NCBI RefSeq assembly: GCF_024519435.1
Contig: NZ_JALJRZ010000010.1
Span: 62,001 to 126,000, forward strand
Length of the DNA: 64,000 bases
DNA from: Terrabacter sp. Ter38
Lineage (GTDB): Bacteria > Actinomycetota > Actinomycetes > Actinomycetales > Dermatophilaceae
Direction of reading: 5' to 3'
The translations under genes were made by a program, and so were the position numbers. The notes under the pieces were generated by a model that saw only the letters and a list, made by a program, of their open reading frames with translations, was not told the DNA's origin and did not search any database. Shown piece by piece: positions 43,898 to 51,808 of this stretch (position 1 is the first letter of the stretch; each line of letters begins with the position of its first letter).

Positions 43898-46777
43898 TCA
43901 GCTGTCGGCGTTGTAGTCGAACGACGGACGGTCGGCCTCGCCCTGCCAGTACCGCGTCACCGACTCGCGCAGGTCGAGGTCGTCGGGCAGCGCCTTGACG
44001 GCCTCGGCGAGCGCGTGGCCCTGCACCGCCGACGACAGGTCGCCGACGTCGGGAGCGGTCTCGTCCTCGTCGAGGTCCCGGTCGGTCGGCCCGATGGTCG
44101 GGTCGCTCTCGATCGTCCTGCGGATGGTGTCCTGGATGACGTTCAGGGTGCTCGCGTCATGGCCCGAGGCGCCGTCGCCGGCCGAGGTCACGCCGACGTG
44201 GAGGGAGGCGTCGGCGAGCAGGCTCGGCACGGCGTCCCCGAGCTCGGCGGCGAGCTCGCGCACGAGACCGGGGTGGCTCGCCTTGTCCTGCTCGGTGAGG
44301 CCGGCCGCCTCGGCGATGAGCTCGCCTCGGAGACGTCGGGTCGCCGACTCGGACCTGAGCCCGCGCTGCCGCCGGACCATCCGCAGCACCCCGACCCCGG
44401 CCGTCAGCGCCGCGGACCGCGCCCCGAAGTCCGTCGCGCTGTCCCGGGCGTCCACGAAGAGCCGATTCGCCCGCTTCAGGTCGCCCGCGTCCTCCGCGAC
44501 ACGGCCGCCGACGAGGCACAGCTCGATGTAGTCGAGGGACAGGGGACGCTCCTCGGCGTCGCGCACGGCCGCGTCGACCTCGGCCATCGCCTCCTCGTGG
44601 CGGCCGAGCGTGGCCAGCGCCTCGATGCGCAGCCGGCTGACCTCGACGAGGCGCGGCTGGCGGTCGTCGGCGGCGAGGAGGTCCCAGGCGGATGCCGGGC
44701 GACCGGAGTCGAGCAGCGACCTGGCCTGCTTCGTGGCCTGCCGCGCCCAGGCGGTGTAGTCGGCCTCGGCGAGGTCGGCGGCATCGACCTCGAGCCGCAG
44801 CTTGCCGGCGAGGTAGACCCGCGACGACGGGGGCAGCTCGCTCATCGTCGGCTCGAGGAACGGTCCGGCGCCACGGTCCCAGTGCGCGTCGAGCGTCGAC
44901 GACGCCTCGCCGAGCATGAGCCGGTGGTAGAGCCCTTCGATGCGGTCATCGGTGCCGGACCGGGCGGCATAGAAGGCGACGGCTCGGCGGTGGATCTCGG
45001 CGACCCGCTCGGGGCTCTCGGCGTCGAGCAGCGGCAGCATCTCCTGGCGGACGTCCGCGCGGTGGACGAGCACCCCGGGCCGCGACTCGGTGACGAGCGA
45101 GATCTCCCGGCGCAGCATCTCGAAGAGCTCGGCTGCCCGACCCGGCGTGAGCTCGCCGAGGCCGCACGGCACTGCCAGGACGTCGCTGATGACCTCACGG
45201 GTGATCTGCCGGACGACGAGCCCCGGGTTGGCGAGGGGGCGGATCGGGCGGGCCACGTGGTCGAGGATGCGGCGGTAGAGCACGCCCTGCACCTGCTCGG
45301 CCCGGAGGTCGAAGAGGAGTCGCCGTCGCCCCCGCTTCGTGGCGAGCACGGTGGGGCCCTCGCGGCGCATCAGGTCGGCGGCGAGCCGCAGGCTGAGCGG
45401 GTTGCCCGACACCTGCTCCACGACGGAGTCCACGAGCGCGTCGGTCACGGCGAGGTCCGCCAGCGCCCGGCGCAGGAACTGCCTCGCCTGGGTGTCGTCG
45501 AGCCCCTCGAGGGGGCGGTTCTCGACCTGCAGCTCGGTCACCTCTGCCCGACCCGCGACGACGACCCGCAACGACGGCAGCTGGCGCCGCAGGCTCTCCA
45601 GCGTGCGGTTGAGGCGGCCCAGGGTCGAGCGGCGTCGCCGCTGCGCGACCTCGAACGTGTCGAGGACGACGAGCACGGGCTTGCTGCCCCACGCACGCCG
45701 CAGCCGCTGGCTCAGCTCCATGAGGAACGAGTCCTCGTCGACGTGCCGACGCGCGGCGTCCCTGGTGCCGAGCCCCCTGGAGCTCGACGTCTCGCGCTGC
45801 AGCGCCGCCTCCGCCTCGACGACGGCGACGATCTCGCGGCGCAGCTCACCGAGCGGTCCGGCGAGGTCAGCCGACTGGAGAGCGAGCTGACGGCATACCT
45901 CGGCGATGAGTCCGATCGGGAACTCCGGGTCGAGCTCGGCCCGCTCGAAGCTGAGGTAGGCGAAGGGCATGGGCGGGCGCCCGTCGGTCCCCTCGATGTG
46001 GTTGAGCACGAACGTCGCGAGAAGGGTCGACTTGCCGACGCCCCCGGGGCCGTGGAGGGCGAGCGGGAGGCCTCCCGGTCCACCCATGACGTGAGCCTCG
46101 AGACGGGCCAGCTCCTCCTCGCGTCCGACGAAGTCCGGTGTGGACACGGCGCGGAGCGGGGTGAGGACGTCGGCGAGGTCGAGGGCCGACTGGATGTCGG
46201 CGGCCGCCGGCAGGTCGAGGCCGAGCCCTTCCAGCCACACGGCCGCCTTGAGTATGCCGGTCAGCTCGGCCGGCGTGAGGGCGCGGAGCGTCGTGTCCCC
46301 CTGGATCAGGCGTACGGCCATCCGGTGGGTGATGTCGTCGGGCGCGGGCGCCACAGCCCATCGTCCGCGAGTCAGCTCGACGGCCCGGTCAGGGCCGAGC
46401 GACCTCAGGACCTCGACGCGCACCTCGGGACGGAGGCGCCATGCGCCCCCACCTGCCCTCGTGGTGACGAGCTCGCAGTCGCTGCCGATGAATCCGTCGA
46501 TCTCGTGGTGCCGCGGTGCCTCCCGGGTCGTTCGGCCTTCGAGGGAGTCGACGGTGAAGTAGTCGAGCAGCGCGACCCGCTCGCGCAGGCGCTGACGAGC
46601 CGGGTCCACGGCGTCGCCGGCCCGGGTCGTCGGTGCCGGCTCGACGTCCCTCGTCGAGGACGGCGGCGCGGGTTCCGACGACGCGGACGACGCGGGCTTC
46701 GACGAGCGCTGGGCCAGGCGGGCGCGGACGTCCGCCGCCGAGACGACGGGAGTCCGCCCGGACGGTAGCCCGCTCAC
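43898..46777 (-). CDS. Large STAND-class NTPase with winged-helix and TPR-like regions
   Basis: 959 residues. The N-terminal ~60 are low-complexity Ser/Pro/Ala; residues about 60-210 form a mixed domain that I do not recognise. The STAND core follows: FVGREEEL (216-223), Walker A HGPGGVGKST (242-251), Walker B VLVVLDTFE (368-376), sensor VVVAGRAEV, and the GNPLSLRLAA motif near 458, the family's GxP position. Residues about 480-620 look winged-helix-like (RAAELFEMLRREISLVTESRPGVLVHRADVRQEMLPLL). The rest is helical, repeat-rich and TPR-like (ALATLGRHEEAMAEVDAAVRDAEERPLSLDYIELCLVGG). STAND proteins are signal-triggered, oligomerising switches. GTG 46777 overlaps the EAD-NTPase stop. Confidence 0.85.
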   Translation of the reverse strand: MSGLPSGRTPVVSAADVRARLAQRSSKPASSASSEPAPPSSTRDVEPAPTTRAGDAVDPARQRLRERVALLDYFTVDSLEGRTTREAPRHHEIDGFIGSDCELVTTRAGGGAWRLRPEVRVEVLRSLGPDRAVELTRGRWAVAPAPDDITHRMAVRLIQGDTTLRALTPAELTGILKAAVWLEGLGLDLPAAADIQSALDLADVLTPLRAVSTPDFVGREEELARLEAHVMGGPGGLPLALHGPGGVGKSTLLATFVLNHIEGTDGRPPMPFAYLSFERAELDPEFPIGLIAEVCRQLALQSADLAGPLGELRREIVAVVEAEAALQRETSSSRGLGTRDAARRHVDEDSFLMELSQRLRRAWGSKPVLVVLDTFEVAQRRRRSTLGRLNRTLESLRRQLPSLRVVVAGRAEVTELQVENRPLEGLDDTQARQFLRRALADLAVTDALVDSVVEQVSGNPLSLRLAADLMRREGPTVLATKRGRRRLLFDLRAEQVQGVLYRRILDHVARPIRPLANPGLVVRQITREVISDVLAVPCGLGELTPGRAAELFEMLRREISLVTESRPGVLVHRADVRQEMLPLLDAESPERVAEIHRRAVAFYAARSGTDDRIEGLYHRLMLGEASSTLDAHWDRGAGPFLEPTMSELPPSSRVYLAGKLRLEVDAADLAEADYTAWARQATKQARSLLDSGRPASAWDLLAADDRQPRLVEVSRLRIEALATLGRHEEAMAEVDAAVRDAEERPLSLDYIELCLVGGRVAEDAGDLKRANRLFVDARDSATDFGARSAALTAGVGVLRMVRRQRGLRSESATRRLRGELIAEAAGLTEQDKASHPGLVRELAAELGDAVPSLLADASLHVGVTSAGDGASGHDASTLNVIQDTIRRTIESDPTIGPTDRDLDEDETAPDVGDLSSAVQGHALAEAVKALPDDLDLRESVTRYWQGEADRPSFDYNADS

Positions 46778-47940
46778 GGGAGTGGTCCGAACACGTCGAG
46801 ACAGAGGGCGAAGGCACTCGGACCGAGCTCGACGAGCGGGCGCGTCGCGACGGGGCCACCGTCGCTGACCAGCTCGTCGAAGACGGCGTCGACGGCGTCG
46901 GCGTCGGGAGGGATGCCCTGCGCCCGCGTCGCGTAGGCGCGGATGAACGACTTGACGTCGTCGTCGCCCGGGTGGCGGAGGGGCTCGACGAGCGCCTGGT
47001 CCGGCTCGGAGAGGGGGTCGTCGTAGCCGAGCACGATGACACGGACCCGCCCGAGGTCACGGACGGCGGCCGACTGCGCCAGCTCCATGACGAGCTGGAG
47101 CGCCGCGGCCGTGGCCGTCCTCCGCTCGAACCCGTCGAAGACGAGCCAGCAGTCCTGGAGGTCGCCCTTGGCAGCCACCTCCGCCACGAGCCAGTCCTTG
47201 AAGAGCCACACGACGGTCTGCGGCTGGGCGGTCGGGTCGAAGTTCGGCGCGGGCTCGCCGACGACGAAACGCGCGACGGTGTCGGCCAGCTCGCGGACGT
47301 CGATCGGGCTGCCGGCGCGGCGGGACGCGTCGACGGGGCTGACCCTGGTCGTCGTGCCGTGCGGGGGCACGGCGTTCTCGGAGACGTAGCGGATGAACTG
47401 GCGGGTGTAGGTCTTGCCGGCCCCACTGGGGCCGTTGACGAGCAGGGCGCGCCGGCCGCCGGGGCCGAGCATCCGCTGCACGTTGCCCCGCAGGTCGGTG
47501 CGGTCGATGAGCGGCACGTCGTCCCAGAGGACCGCGGCGGTGAACATCGCCCCGACGGCGTCGGCGACAGCGACCACGGCTCCGGCCACAGCGGCGGCTC
47601 CGGCGGCGGGTTGGTGCGACTGACCCGACTGCGGCGGGATCTCGACGACCTCGTGGTCGGTCGGCTCGGCCGCGAGCTCCTGGAAGATCCGGTCGGCCCC
47701 GGCGTCCTGGGAGATGGCGATGAAGAGCAGCCGCAGCCGTTGCTGCTTCCACGCCGTCTCGAGGACGTCGATCCACAGCTGCGACGCCTTCTGGTCCCAG
47801 AAGATCTGGTCGCGCTGGACGCCGGCCGCCAGTGCGAGCTCCTGGATCGGCTGCTTCTCGAAGTAGCGGGACCCGAGTCGCTCCACGACGTACTGGCCGG
47901 CGGGGGTGCCGGGGTCGAACTGGTGGTCGAGGTAGCCCAT
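46774..47940 (-). CDS. EAD-like domain fused to a P-loop NTPase
   Basis: 388 residues. Residues about 32-80 (IQELALAAGVQRDQIFW...LWIDVLETAWKQQRLRLLFIAI) form the same small helical domain as in the protease encoded just upstream. A hydrophobic Ala-rich stretch (112-137) follows, then a P-loop domain with Walker A NGPSGAGKT (169-177), IRYVSENAVPPHG and a Walker B-like DCWLVFDGFE. It resembles the effector-associated-domain NTPases of conflict systems. ATG 47940 starts two bases after the protease stop and its own stop overlaps the STAND start (GTGA), so the three are tightly coupled. NTP hydrolysis and the partner are inferred. Confidence 0.8.
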   Translation of the reverse strand: MGYLDHQFDPGTPAGQYVVERLGSRYFEKQPIQELALAAGVQRDQIFWDQKASQLWIDVLETAWKQQRLRLLFIAISQDAGADRIFQELAAEPTDHEVVEIPPQSGQSHQPAAGAAAVAGAVVAVADAVGAMFTAAVLWDDVPLIDRTDLRGNVQRMLGPGGRRALLVNGPSGAGKTYTRQFIRYVSENAVPPHGTTTRVSPVDASRRAGSPIDVRELADTVARFVVGEPAPNFDPTAQPQTVVWLFKDWLVAEVAAKGDLQDCWLVFDGFERRTATAAALQLVMELAQSAAVRDLGRVRVIVLGYDDPLSEPDQALVEPLRHPGDDDVKSFIRAYATRAQGIPPDADAVDAVFDELVSDGGPVATRPLVELGPSAFALCLDVFGPLP

Positions 47941-47942
47941 GG

Positions 47943-48998
47943 TCAGCCCGCCCCCTCCAGGACGACGCCCGCGACCGCGAGGCCCTCGACGACGCGCTCC
48001 ATGCGGACCCCCTGGTTGTAGACGCGTCGTCGTCCGCCCACGACGTCCGTCTCCCACCGGTGGTGCAGGCCCACCAGGCGCCACTGCTCGTCGAAGACCG
48101 GTGAGCCGGACGAGCCGCCCTCGGTGTCGGTGAGGTAGCCGATCCGGTCGTCGTCGACCTTGACCACGGTGTTGTGAACCATCCCGATCTGCTTCACCCG
48201 CCCGTCCGGGTGCTGGATGATGTAGACCCGGTCCGCGACCGCGGGCTTCGGTGCCCCCGTGAGCGTGATCGGGCGCGCTTGTGCCGGAAGGGGACTCGCG
48301 ACCCGAACCACGGCCCAGTCGTGGTCCTTGCTGCCCACGACCGTGCTCTGGTCGCACGCGATGACCTGGGGCTCCCGGGTCGCCCCGGCGAACGACCGCT
48401 CGTAGCCGTACCACGCCTCCACCGTCCTGGCCGGACCTTGCTCGTCGAAGAGGACGTGGTGGTTGGTCAGGAGCAGGTCGTCGGAGATGCGGAATCCCGT
48501 TCCGTTGTAACGCTTGTCGTCGTTCAGCGTGACGACGAGCTTGACGACCGATGGGCTGATCTCGATGCCGCGCTCGAGGAACGACACGTCGAGCAGGGTC
48601 GACTGGGCCCCGATCTGACGCTCGAGGCCGTTGGGCGTCGGGTCGCTCTTCCACGCGATCGGCTCGTCGGGAGGCGGGGCCTCGACGCTCGGCGTCGCCG
48701 CCAGCGTGTCGGCGAGGAGCGCCTCGAGCGTGGGCCGGATCGCGGCCGAGTTCGGCTCGCGGATGACCACCCCGACGAGGACCCTGAGACGGTCCTGCTT
48801 GCGTGCGACGTCGAGCGCCTCCTGCCACGCGGCAGCCGTCGGCTGGAGGAGGTTGACGTAGGCCTCCGAGATGCCGGACTTGCGCAGGACCATGCGCAGG
48901 TCGCCCGCCGTCGGGAACGTCTGGATGAGGGCGGTCTCCAGCTGTTGCACCTTCGGGTCGGCGAAGTCGAGCGGGAGCGCGTCGAGGAAATGGGTCAT
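47943..48998 (-). CDS. Trypsin-like protease with N-terminal effector-associated (EAD-like) domain
   Basis: 351 residues. Residues about 15-85 are a small helical domain (LRMVLRKSGISEAYV...AWQEALDVARKQDRLRVLVGVV) that matches the N-terminus of the next gene product. Residues about 130-345 are a trypsin/V8-type protease with His181 (LLTNHHVLF), Asp227 (KDHDWAVVRV) and Ser297 (TEGGSSGSPVF). No signal peptide is present, so the protease is cytoplasmic. EAD-trypsin pairs are known parts of STAND-based defence or programmed-death systems, where the domain recruits the protease. ATG 48998 has GGAAGCG upstream. It is the first gene of the operon. Confidence 0.88.
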   Translation of the reverse strand: MTHFLDALPLDFADPKVQQLETALIQTFPTAGDLRMVLRKSGISEAYVNLLQPTAAAWQEALDVARKQDRLRVLVGVVIREPNSAAIRPTLEALLADTLAATPSVEAPPPDEPIAWKSDPTPNGLERQIGAQSTLLDVSFLERGIEISPSVVKLVVTLNDDKRYNGTGFRISDDLLLTNHHVLFDEQGPARTVEAWYGYERSFAGATREPQVIACDQSTVVGSKDHDWAVVRVASPLPAQARPITLTGAPKPAVADRVYIIQHPDGRVKQIGMVHNTVVKVDDDRIGYLTDTEGGSSGSPVFDEQWRLVGLHHRWETDVVGGRRRVYNQGVRMERVVEGLAVAGVVLEGAG

Positions 48999-49275
48999 GG
49001 CGCGACCGCTTCCGGCCCGCGCAGCTGTGTGCCCATCACAACCGCCTTCCCCTCCTGGCGCCCATCCAGTCAAGCACCGGACACGCCGCACTTCCGGCGA
49101 ATCGACCGAATGGCGTCCCTGTCGGACGGAGTACGTGACGGTGCGTCTGATACTCCGGCAGACGCCCCGGCGGCTCGGGGGAGCTCGGAGGAGTGACGGC
49201 ATACGCCATCGGGAGCGACGACGGGGGCCGCCCGTCGTGGGCGGCCCCCGTCGGAGGTGCGGTGTGCTGGTGCGG
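48999..49275. other. Gap upstream of the protease-STAND operon, with terminator and motif
   Basis: A perfect 14-bp hairpin (49220-49233 with 49239-49252) ends the FMN reductase transcript, so the protease-STAND operon should have its own promoter in 49000-49215. One copy of the extended motif ACGGCATACGCCATC is at 49196-49210, right next to the hairpin. I cannot place the promoter with confidence. Confidence 0.6.
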
Positions 49276-49821
49276 TCAGGCGGTGGCGCCGACGGGCTCG
49301 TCGACCTTGGCGGACAGCGCGTCGAGAAGCGCGCCGAGCTCGGTGCGGCGTTCGTCGGTGACGTCGAGCTCACCGGCGGGGGAGACGTCCTGGGTGAAGA
49401 CGAGGCCGGTCGAGCCGACGACGTCGGCCTTGACGTGCTCGAGGACCTTCGTGAGGTCGGCGGTGGCGTCGCTCGCGCCGCTCCAGCCGTAGCCGACGAG
49501 CGCGATGGGCTTGGCGTCCCACTCGGCGAAGAGGTAGTCGATGGCGTTCTTGATCGGCGCCGGGAAGCTGCGGTTGTACTGCGGCGTCACGACGACGATC
49601 GCGTCGGACTCGAAGACCTTGGAGGCCCAGTCCTTCGTGTGCGCCTTGGCGTAGTTGCCGTTGCGCGGCATGTCCTCCTCGTCGAAGAAGGGCAGCGACG
49701 ACAGGTCGAGCAGCTCGACCTCCCACTCGCTCGCGGGCGCCTGGGCGGCGACCCACTCGGCGACCTTCGGGCCGATGCGGCCGGGACGGGTGGAGGACAC
49801 GACGATACGAAGTTGCTTCAC
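49276..49821 (-). CDS. NAD(P)H-dependent FMN reductase
   Basis: 181 residues, flavodoxin-like fold: FMN phosphate loop VVSSTRPGRIGPKVAEW, then VVVTPQYNRSFPAPIKNAIDYLF with the characteristic PQYN, and GYGWSGASDA. Such enzymes reduce FMN, quinones or azo compounds in the cytoplasm. GTG 49821 is the only reasonable start. It is monocistronic, closed by the hairpin at 49220-49252. Confidence 0.9.
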   Translation of the reverse strand: MKQLRIVVSSTRPGRIGPKVAEWVAAQAPASEWEVELLDLSSLPFFDEEDMPRNGNYAKAHTKDWASKVFESDAIVVVTPQYNRSFPAPIKNAIDYLFAEWDAKPIALVGYGWSGASDATADLTKVLEHVKADVVGSTGLVFTQDVSPAGELDVTDERRTELGALLDALSAKVDEPVGATA

Positions 49822-49935
49822 GATTCAACCAACTATCATGGCCGGCTGGGCATTCCGGGAGGGCCCGTGCTGGGGGTGTGGCCCGGCTCACAACGAGATG
49901 GCGTATGCCGTCCGCATCGTGGAGCGCCGGGGGGT

Positions 49936-50154
49936 TCAGTGCGCCGCCACCCACTTCTCGAGCGCCGCGACGCGGGCCTCGAGGCCGGCCCTGGAGTCGG
50001 CGCCGTCCAGTCCCTGGCGCACGAAGGTGCGGGCGAGGGTCGACGGGCCGACTCCGATCTCGGTGGCCCGCGCGGTGAGGGTCTCGAACTCCTCGGCGGT
50101 GAAGCGGATGGACAGGACCTTGGCGCGGTCGGTCCCCGTCGTGGGGCTGGGCAT
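49936..50154 (-). CDS. Ribbon-helix-helix (CopG-like) protein
   Basis: 72 residues. RAKVLSIRFTAEEFETLTARATEIGVGPSTLARTFVRQGLDG is a ribbon-helix-helix core (strand, helix, turn, helix). A short helical tail (RAGLEARVAALEKWVAA) could aid dimerisation. ATG 50154 has AAGGAG six bases upstream, which decides this start over an earlier ATG at 50187. It is divergent from the DUF222/HNH gene. RHH proteins often are antitoxins, but no toxin gene is adjacent; a stand-alone regulator or an orphan antitoxin are both possible. Confidence 0.75.
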   Translation of the reverse strand: MPSPTTGTDRAKVLSIRFTAEEFETLTARATEIGVGPSTLARTFVRQGLDGADSRAGLEARVAALEKWVAAH

Positions 50155-50171
50155 CGAACTCCTTGAAAACT

Positions 50172-50215
50172 TGACGAAGTCATGCATTGTCAGTGGTCGA
50201 CTCTATCGTGGAGTC
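50172..50215. promoter_or_regulatory. Short inverted repeats in the RHH/HNH divergent gap
   Basis: Two small palindromes lie between the divergent genes: TGAC-gaa-GTCA (50172-50182) and GACTC-tatcgtg-GAGTC (50199-50215). RHH proteins bind such short repeats, so self-regulation is conceivable. Confidence is low because short palindromes are easy to find. Confidence 0.25.
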
Positions 50216-51634
50216 ATGAGCACAGCAGCCACCCACGAGGCGCGATCGGCGCGACCCGAGCAGCCCGGCGCTGCCGGGCGGGCCGGGCTGCGGTCCGTGG
50301 GTGCGGGTGCTTGGGAGGGCTCCGACGGGGCCGGCTCGGTCGACGAGCTGGGGCTGGTCGACGCGCTGTCGTCGATGGCCGAGACCTTGCGGCAGCTGAC
50401 CCGGGACTTCCCGATGTGGTCGCTGCCCGAGGCGCAGGTCGGTGAGGCCGTCGGCCACGTCCACGCCGTGCGCGAGCTGAGCCAGTCCCTGACCGCGGTC
50501 CTGGCCCGTGAGGCCGATGCCCGCGGTCTCGGGGCCGCCGACGGGCTGAGCCGTGCCGACTGGCTTCGGGTGCAGGCCGGTGCCGGCGTGGCCGGCGGGG
50601 TGCTCGACGGGTCGGGTGCGGCCGCGGTGACGCGCGTCGGTGCAGCGATGAACGAGCCGCGCTGGGCTCGCCTGGCCGAGCGCGTGGCTGCGGCCGAGGT
50701 CCCGGTCGCGCATGCGGCCGCGATCATCCGCTTCCACGACGACGTCGCCCGGATCGCCGATCCCGACCACCTCGCCGACATCCTCGACTCGATGGTCGAA
50801 GCCTGCGACGTGCTCACCGGACGCGAGCTGGCCCGGCTCGTCGCCCACGCGCGCGCCACGCTGAAGCCGCCCGCCGAGCGCGAGGTCGAGGAGGCGGGTC
50901 TGCGGCTCGGGCGCGCGTTCCGCAAGGTCCGGTCCTGTGCCGGGTTCACCGTCTTCGAGCTGCGCCTGGAGCCCGAAGGCGCCGCGATCGTCGAGGCAGC
51001 CATCGACCGACTCTCCCGGCCACGCCCCGACCTTGTGCCCGATCTCGGGCTCGACGGCGCCGGCGGTGGGGGCGCGTTGGGCGATTCGGGCCGGCGCTCG
51101 GGCACGGGCGCGGGGGAGGTCGATCCGCGCACCCCGGCCACCCGGCGAGCCGACGCGCTCCTCGAGATCATCGGCCGCGGTGTCGCCGCACCCGAAGGCG
51201 TCACCCGGTCGCCGCGCACCACGCTCGTGGTCACGATGTCCCTCGACGCGCTGACGGACTCCCTGCGCGGGGTCGGCCTGCTCGACACCGATGCGGCCCT
51301 CTCGCCCGGCGCCGTGCGACGGCTCGCGTGCGAGGCAGGCATCGTCCCGATGGTCCTCGGCGGCCGGTCCGAGCTCCTCGACCTCGGCTACACCCAACGG
51401 TTGTTCAGCCCCGCGCAGCGTCGGGCGCTGGCCGTCCGTGACGGCGGCTGCAGCTATCCGGGATGCACCGTCCCGCCCATGTGGTGCGAGGCGCACCACG
51501 TCACCCACTGGCTCCACGGCGGACCGACCGACCTGTCCAACGGCGCCCTCCTCTGCGGCCGGCACCACACCGTCGTCCACCAGCGGGGCCTGTCTGGCAG
51601 CGTCACCACGACCGGCGTGAGCTGGCACCTGTAG
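50216..51634 (+). CDS. DUF222 / HNH endonuclease-signature protein (13E12 type)
   Basis: 472 residues. The DUF222 part (about 40-330) shows VHAVRELSQSLTAVLAREADARGLG and AGLRLGRAFRKVRSCAGFTVFELRLEPEGAAIVEAAIDRLS. An HNH motif follows at the C-terminus: RDGGCSYPGC..PPMWCEAHHVTHWLHGGPTDLSNGALLCGRHHTVVHQ, with the C-x4-C-type zinc cysteines and paired histidines. This family occurs in many copies in actinobacterial genomes and is often linked to mobility, but its role is unsettled. It starts at ATG 50216. Confidence 0.87.
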   Translation: MSTAATHEARSARPEQPGAAGRAGLRSVGAGAWEGSDGAGSVDELGLVDALSSMAETLRQLTRDFPMWSLPEAQVGEAVGHVHAVRELSQSLTAVLAREADARGLGAADGLSRADWLRVQAGAGVAGGVLDGSGAAAVTRVGAAMNEPRWARLAERVAAAEVPVAHAAAIIRFHDDVARIADPDHLADILDSMVEACDVLTGRELARLVAHARATLKPPAEREVEEAGLRLGRAFRKVRSCAGFTVFELRLEPEGAAIVEAAIDRLSRPRPDLVPDLGLDGAGGGGALGDSGRRSGTGAGEVDPRTPATRRADALLEIIGRGVAAPEGVTRSPRTTLVVTMSLDALTDSLRGVGLLDTDAALSPGAVRRLACEAGIVPMVLGGRSELLDLGYTQRLFSPAQRRALAVRDGGCSYPGCTVPPMWCEAHHVTHWLHGGPTDLSNGALLCGRHHTVVHQRGLSGSVTTTGVSWHL

Positions 51635-51808
51635 GTGGCTCGCCCCACACCCCGGCCACCGCGGCCGGGGCCAGCGGCGTGCCACTCACGTCTGCCACGA
51701 ATCCCGCTGTGGCTGAGTGCACCACGTGGTCCGCCCGCCCCGCCACGAGGGCGAGGGGGGCGGCATACGTGCTCGTCCGTCGGCGACCGCTGGTAGGCGG
51801 TCGGGAGG
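51635..51808. terminator. Hairpin between HNH gene and acs
   Basis: An 8-bp stem CCCCGGCC/GGCCGGGG (51650-51657 with 51663-51670) lies between the converging HNH and acs genes and may terminate either. The remainder of this 174-base gap includes one GGCATAC at 51762 and no gene. Confidence 0.5.

Noticed and set aside
44015-46768. Long open frame (917 codons) antisense to the STAND gene
   Set aside because: It mirrors the GC-rich third positions of the real gene, its product is Arg/Glu/Gly-rich with no recognised domain, and the minus-strand protein has clear NTPase motifs. The same holds for long antisense frames opposite the subtilase, helicase and acs genes.
50216-51634. DUF222/HNH gene as part of a mobile element or homing endonuclease
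   Set aside because: No terminal repeats, intron ends or integrase nearby; the family is common as a stand-alone chromosomal gene.
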